A stretch of 64,000 nucleotides of DNA from DATKNA01 sp963755755 (GTDB lineage Bacteria; Actinomycetota; Actinomycetes; Actinomycetales; Kineosporiaceae): positions 124,001 to 188,000 of the forward strand of contig CAVWLJ010000014.1 of the NCBI GenBank assembly GCA_963755755.1. Reading direction: 5' to 3'. The position numbers were made by a program, and so were the translations under genes. Positions 61,243 through 64,000 of this stretch are shown here, in pieces. Within the stretch, counting starts at the first letter, position 1. Each line of letters opens with the position of its first letter. The notes beneath the pieces were generated by a model, which searched no databases, had not been told where the DNA came from, and was given only the letters and a program-made list of their open reading frames with translations.

Positions 61243-62526
61243 ATGGCCACCGCAGATCTCACCGAGGCACCCGTGCCCGGCGTCGAACCCCGCCTGGAAC
61301 CACGGGACGACGGTCAACGGCCGGCGGTCGACATCGTCGTCCCCGTGTACGACGAGGAGGCCGACCTCGGCCCCGGCGTCCGCCGGCTGCACGCGTACCT
61401 CACCGAGCGCTTCCCGTTCACCTGGCGCATCACCATCGCCGACAACGCGAGCAAGGACCGGACGCCGCTGGTCGCCGCCGCCCTCGCCGCCGAGCTGCCC
61501 GGCGTCCGGGTGGTCCGGCTCGAGGAGAAGGGTCGCGGGCGGGCGCTGCGCACGGTCTGGTCGGCGAGTGACGCGGAGGTCCTCGCGTACATGGACGTCG
61601 ACCTCTCCACCGATCTCGACGCCCTGCTGCCGCTGGTCGCGCCGCTGATCTCCGGGCACAGCGACCTCGCCATCGGCAGCCGGCTCGCCCGCTCGGCCCG
61701 CGTCGTCCGCGGCCCGAAGCGCGAGATCATCTCCCGGGGGTACAACCGGCTGCTGCGGCTGGCCCTGCAGGTGCGGTTCAGCGACGCCCAGTGCGGGTTC
61801 AAGGCCGTGCGCGCCGACCGCGCCCGGGCCTTGCTGCCGCTGGTCCGCGACTCGGGGTGGTTCTTCGACACCGAGCTGCTCGTGCTCGCGGAACGCACCG
61901 GCCTTCGGATCCACGAGGTCCCCGTCGACTGGGTCGACGACCCGGACAGCCGCGTCGACATCGTGGCCACCGCCGTCGCCGACCTCAAGGGCGTGTGGCG
62001 CCTCGGCCGCGACCTCACGACCGGGCAGCTGCCGGTCGCGGACCTCCGCCGGCAGATGCGCCGCCCCGAGCGGACGCCGAGCGCGACGTTCGCGGGGCAG
62101 GCGGTCCGGTTCGCCACGGTCGGCGTCGCGAGCACCGTCGCCTATCTGCTGCTCTACCTGCTGCTGCGCACCGTGCTACCCGCCGTGGTCGCCAACGCGC
62201 TCGCCCTGCTCGTCACCGCGCTGGCCAACACCGCCGCGAACCGCCGGTTCACCTTCGACGTGACCGGCCCGGACGGCGCGGTGCGCCACCACCTGCACGG
62301 TCTCGCCCTGTTCGGCGCCGGCCTGGCGCTCAGCTCCGCGGCCCTGACCCTGCTGCACGCGGCTTCCGCGGCGCCGGCCCGCGCGCTCGAGATCGGCGTC
62401 CTCGTCGTCGCCAACCTCGTGACGACGGCGCTCCGCTTCGTCGGGATGCGCTGGTGGGTCTTCGCTCCCGCCGTGCGTTCCGCCCGACCCGTCCCCGCAT
62501 CACGTCCTCTGGAGGAGACCCGATGA
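61243..62526 (+). CDS. Fused GT2 glycosyltransferase - GtrA-type membrane protein
   Basis: 427 aa from ATG 61243. The N-terminal GT2 domain (~25-265) has VDIVVPVYDEEADLGPGVRRL, DNASKDRT, and the metal-binding YMDVDLSTDLDALLPL; GYNRLLRLALQVRFSDAQCGFKA is typical of dolichyl/polyprenyl-phosphate glycosyltransferases. The C-terminal ~130 residues have four helices in the GtrA pattern (FATVGVASTVAYLLLYLLLR, AANRRFTFDV). It probably loads a sugar on polyprenyl phosphate and flips it. Its stop overlaps the start of the GT39-like gene (ATGA), the likely user of that donor. Confidence 0.92.
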   Translation: MATADLTEAPVPGVEPRLEPRDDGQRPAVDIVVPVYDEEADLGPGVRRLHAYLTERFPFTWRITIADNASKDRTPLVAAALAAELPGVRVVRLEEKGRGRALRTVWSASDAEVLAYMDVDLSTDLDALLPLVAPLISGHSDLAIGSRLARSARVVRGPKREIISRGYNRLLRLALQVRFSDAQCGFKAVRADRARALLPLVRDSGWFFDTELLVLAERTGLRIHEVPVDWVDDPDSRVDIVATAVADLKGVWRLGRDLTTGQLPVADLRRQMRRPERTPSATFAGQAVRFATVGVASTVAYLLLYLLLRTVLPAVVANALALLVTALANTAANRRFTFDVTGPDGAVRHHLHGLALFGAGLALSSAALTLLHAASAAPARALEIGVLVVANLVTTALRFVGMRWWVFAPAVRSARPVPASRPLEETR

Positions 62527-64000
62527 CCACCCTCGGCCTGCCTGCCGGCAGCACCGCGCTGCAGGCGCCGACAGCGCCCCGGACCGCTGCGGCCGCCGTC
62601 GCCCGGCCCCGATGGGAGCGACCGGCGCTCGCCGGCCTGCTCGTCGTCACCGCCGCCCTCTACCTGTGGGACCTCGGCGCGTCCGGCTGGGCCAACGCCT
62701 TCTACGCGGCGGCCGCCCAGGCCGGGTCGGAGAGCTGGAAGGCCTTCTTCTTCGGCTCCTTCGACGCCTCCAACGCGATCACCGTCGACAAGCCTCCGGC
62801 GTCCCTGTGGGTCATGGGCCTGTCCGCCCGGATCTTCGGCGTCAACGCCTGGAGCCTGCTCGTGCCGCAGGCGCTCATGGGCGTCGGCTCGGTCTGGCTG
62901 CTCTACGCGACCGTCCGCCGTCGCTTCGAGGCGCAGGCCGCCCTGCTCGCGGGCGCCGTGATGGCGCTGACGCCGGTGGCCGTCCTCATGTTCCGGTTCA
63001 ACAATCCGGACGCGCTGCTCGTGCTCCTGCTCGTGGGCGCCGCGTACGCGCTGACCCGTGCGCTGGAGGGCGCATCCACGCGCTGGCTGGTGCTCGTCGG
63101 CGTGCTGGTCGGCTTCGCGTTCCTGTCGAAGATGCTGCAGGCCTTCGTGGTCGTCCCCGGCTTCGCGCTGGTCTACCTCCTCGCGGCGCCGACGTCGCTG
63201 CGTCGGCGGATCGTCCAGCTGCTGGCCGCCGGCGTGGCGATGCTCGTCTCGGCCGGCTGGTGGGTCGCGATCGTCGAGCTCTGGCCCGCGTCGTCGCGCC
63301 CGTACATCGGGGGCTCGCAGACGAACTCGGAGCTCGAGCTGATCTTCGGCTACAACGGCTTCGGGCGGCTCACCGGCAACGAGACCGGCAGCGTCGTCGC
63401 CGGCGGGGGCCAGGGGCAGGCGGGCCAGTGGGGCGAGACCGGCATCACCCGGCTGTTCTCCGCCGAGATGGGCGGGCAGATCGCGTGGCTGCTGCCGGCC
63501 GCGCTGATCCTCCTCGGCTACCTGCTGTGGATGGCCCGGCGTGCGCCGCGGACGGACGGCCGCCGCGCCCAGGTGCTGCTCTGGGGCACCTGGCTGGTCG
63601 TCACCGGGCTGCTGTTCAGCTTCGCGCAGGGGATCATCCACCCCTACTACACGGTCGCGCTCGCGCCGGCGATCGGCGGCCTCGTCGGCATCGGGGGCTG
63701 GATGGCGTGGCGCTACCGCGGCCGACCGGAGTCCCGGATCGTCCTCGCGGCCGTCGTGATCGTCACCGCGGTGTGGTCGTACGCCCTGCTCGACCGCTCG
63801 CCGGACTGGCTGCCGTGGCTGCGTCCGCTCGTCCTGCTCGCCGGCTTCCTCGCGGCGGTCGGGTTCATCCTGCCCTTCAGCGGCCTGCCCTTCGCCCGGC
63901 GCGCCATGGTCGGCGCCGCGGGTCTGGCGGTGGTCACGGGTCTCGCCGGTCCCGCGGCCTACGCCGTCGACACGGCCGCGACGCCGCACACCGGTTCGAT
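62523..64000 (+). CDS. GT39/ArnT-like membrane mannosyl-/glycosyltransferase (3' end outside window)
   Basis: At least 492 codons from ATG 62523, still open at the window end. Multi-pass membrane protein of the GT-C fold with about nine helices visible. First extracytoplasmic loop has the expected acidic residues near DLGASGWANAFYAAAAQAG (a motif of polyprenol-P-dependent transferases), then FGSFDASNAITVDKPPASLWVMGL and FRFNNPDALLVLLLVG. Gly-rich GSVVAGGGQGQAGQWGETG is an outer-loop insert. It would transfer a sugar from a polyprenyl-P donor to an extracellular acceptor. Translationally coupled to the GT2-GtrA gene, which supplies the donor. Confidence 0.92.
   Translation, partial: MTTLGLPAGSTALQAPTAPRTAAAAVARPRWERPALAGLLVVTAALYLWDLGASGWANAFYAAAAQAGSESWKAFFFGSFDASNAITVDKPPASLWVMGLSARIFGVNAWSLLVPQALMGVGSVWLLYATVRRRFEAQAALLAGAVMALTPVAVLMFRFNNPDALLVLLLVGAAYALTRALEGASTRWLVLVGVLVGFAFLSKMLQAFVVVPGFALVYLLAAPTSLRRRIVQLLAAGVAMLVSAGWWVAIVELWPASSRPYIGGSQTNSELELIFGYNGFGRLTGNETGSVVAGGGQGQAGQWGETGITRLFSAEMGGQIAWLLPAALILLGYLLWMARRAPRTDGRRAQVLLWGTWLVVTGLLFSFAQGIIHPYYTVALAPAIGGLVGIGGWMAWRYRGRPESRIVLAAVVIVTAVWSYALLDRSPDWLPWLRPLVLLAGFLAAVGFILPFSGLPFARRAMVGAAGLAVVTGLAGPAAYAVDTAATPHTGS

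Noticed and set aside
62154..63989. A 611-codon minus-strand open frame opposite the glycosyltransferases.
   Set aside because: Low-complexity Arg/Asp/Gln-rich string; the plus strand encodes proper membrane proteins.

Overview
This window is very GC-rich, densely packed chromosomal DNA. Many genes start with GTG, and several starts are leaderless or lie a few bases after a TANNNT -10 box. The gene content also points to a soil-type actinomycete: a deazaflavin (F420-type) oxidoreductase, a polyprenol-phosphate mannose synthase, LexA boxes of the GAAC-N4-GTTC type, WYL and GbsR/MarR regulators, SpoIIE and anti-sigma signalling proteins, and LuxR-type ATPases. It resembles Pseudonocardiales or Geodermatophilales, but I cannot fix the genus. 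I see no rRNA, tRNA, CRISPR array, intact insertion sequence or prophage.

Layout. 1-5 kb: end of a coiled-coil protein, a large arylsulfatase, and a frameshifted GGDEF membrane sensor. 5-11.4 kb: glutathione peroxidase, DNA polymerase IV behind a perfect LexA box, an alpha/beta hydrolase, a broken HAD phosphatase, and a GbsR/MarR regulator divergent from an ABC exporter with a 16-bp palindromic operator between them. 11.4-19.4 kb: a giant hybrid kinase/receiver/PAS/SpoIIE/anti-sigma fusion, a Ddn-like enzyme, a flavin monooxygenase, a broken CPBP protease and a lipoprotein. 19.5-22.6 kb: glyoxalase-fold proteins around an ECF sigma factor with a SnoaL tail, then an SMP-30 lactonase. 22.6-23.8 kb: a decayed stretch. 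23.8-28.7 kb: a NarL-type two-component system and membrane proteins. 28.9-33.3 kb: a truncated FAD oxidase, a Tat-exported sulfite-oxidase-like gene (frameshifted), and a convergent pair of exported proteins, one resembling DyP peroxidases. 33.4-39.3 kb: small enzymes, a MEDS-domain protein with a degenerate kinase module, and a Gly/Gln-rich membrane-anchored protein. 39.4-44 kb: a WYL regulator, then a response regulator, histidine kinase, Ser-rich exported small protein and ApbE flavin transferase, tightly packed. 44-50 kb: SDR, small proteins, a LuxR ATPase, a LexA-box-preceded small ORF, DUF4126 and GNAT. 50-64 kb: mannosyl and other glycosyltransferases, PPOX, pentapeptide protein, methyltransferases, FNT channel, Rieske protein, aldose epimerase, GH43 lipoprotein, and a flavin hydroxylase divergent from a TetR regulator over four phased operator half-overlapping sites.

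Two cross-cutting points. First, at least seven genes carry multiple small indels in homopolymers or short repeats while their protein motifs stay intact between breaks. This looks more like consensus sequence error than true decay, so the pseudogene labels here mean broken in this sequence. Second, several regulatory circuits can be read directly from DNA: SOS boxes, the GbsR/MarR palindrome, the TetR operator array and an 11-bp direct repeat before the OmpR-family regulator. The strongest candidate for an undescribed system is the two-component / Ser-rich exported peptide / ApbE cluster, where the usual FMN-binding acceptor domain is missing.
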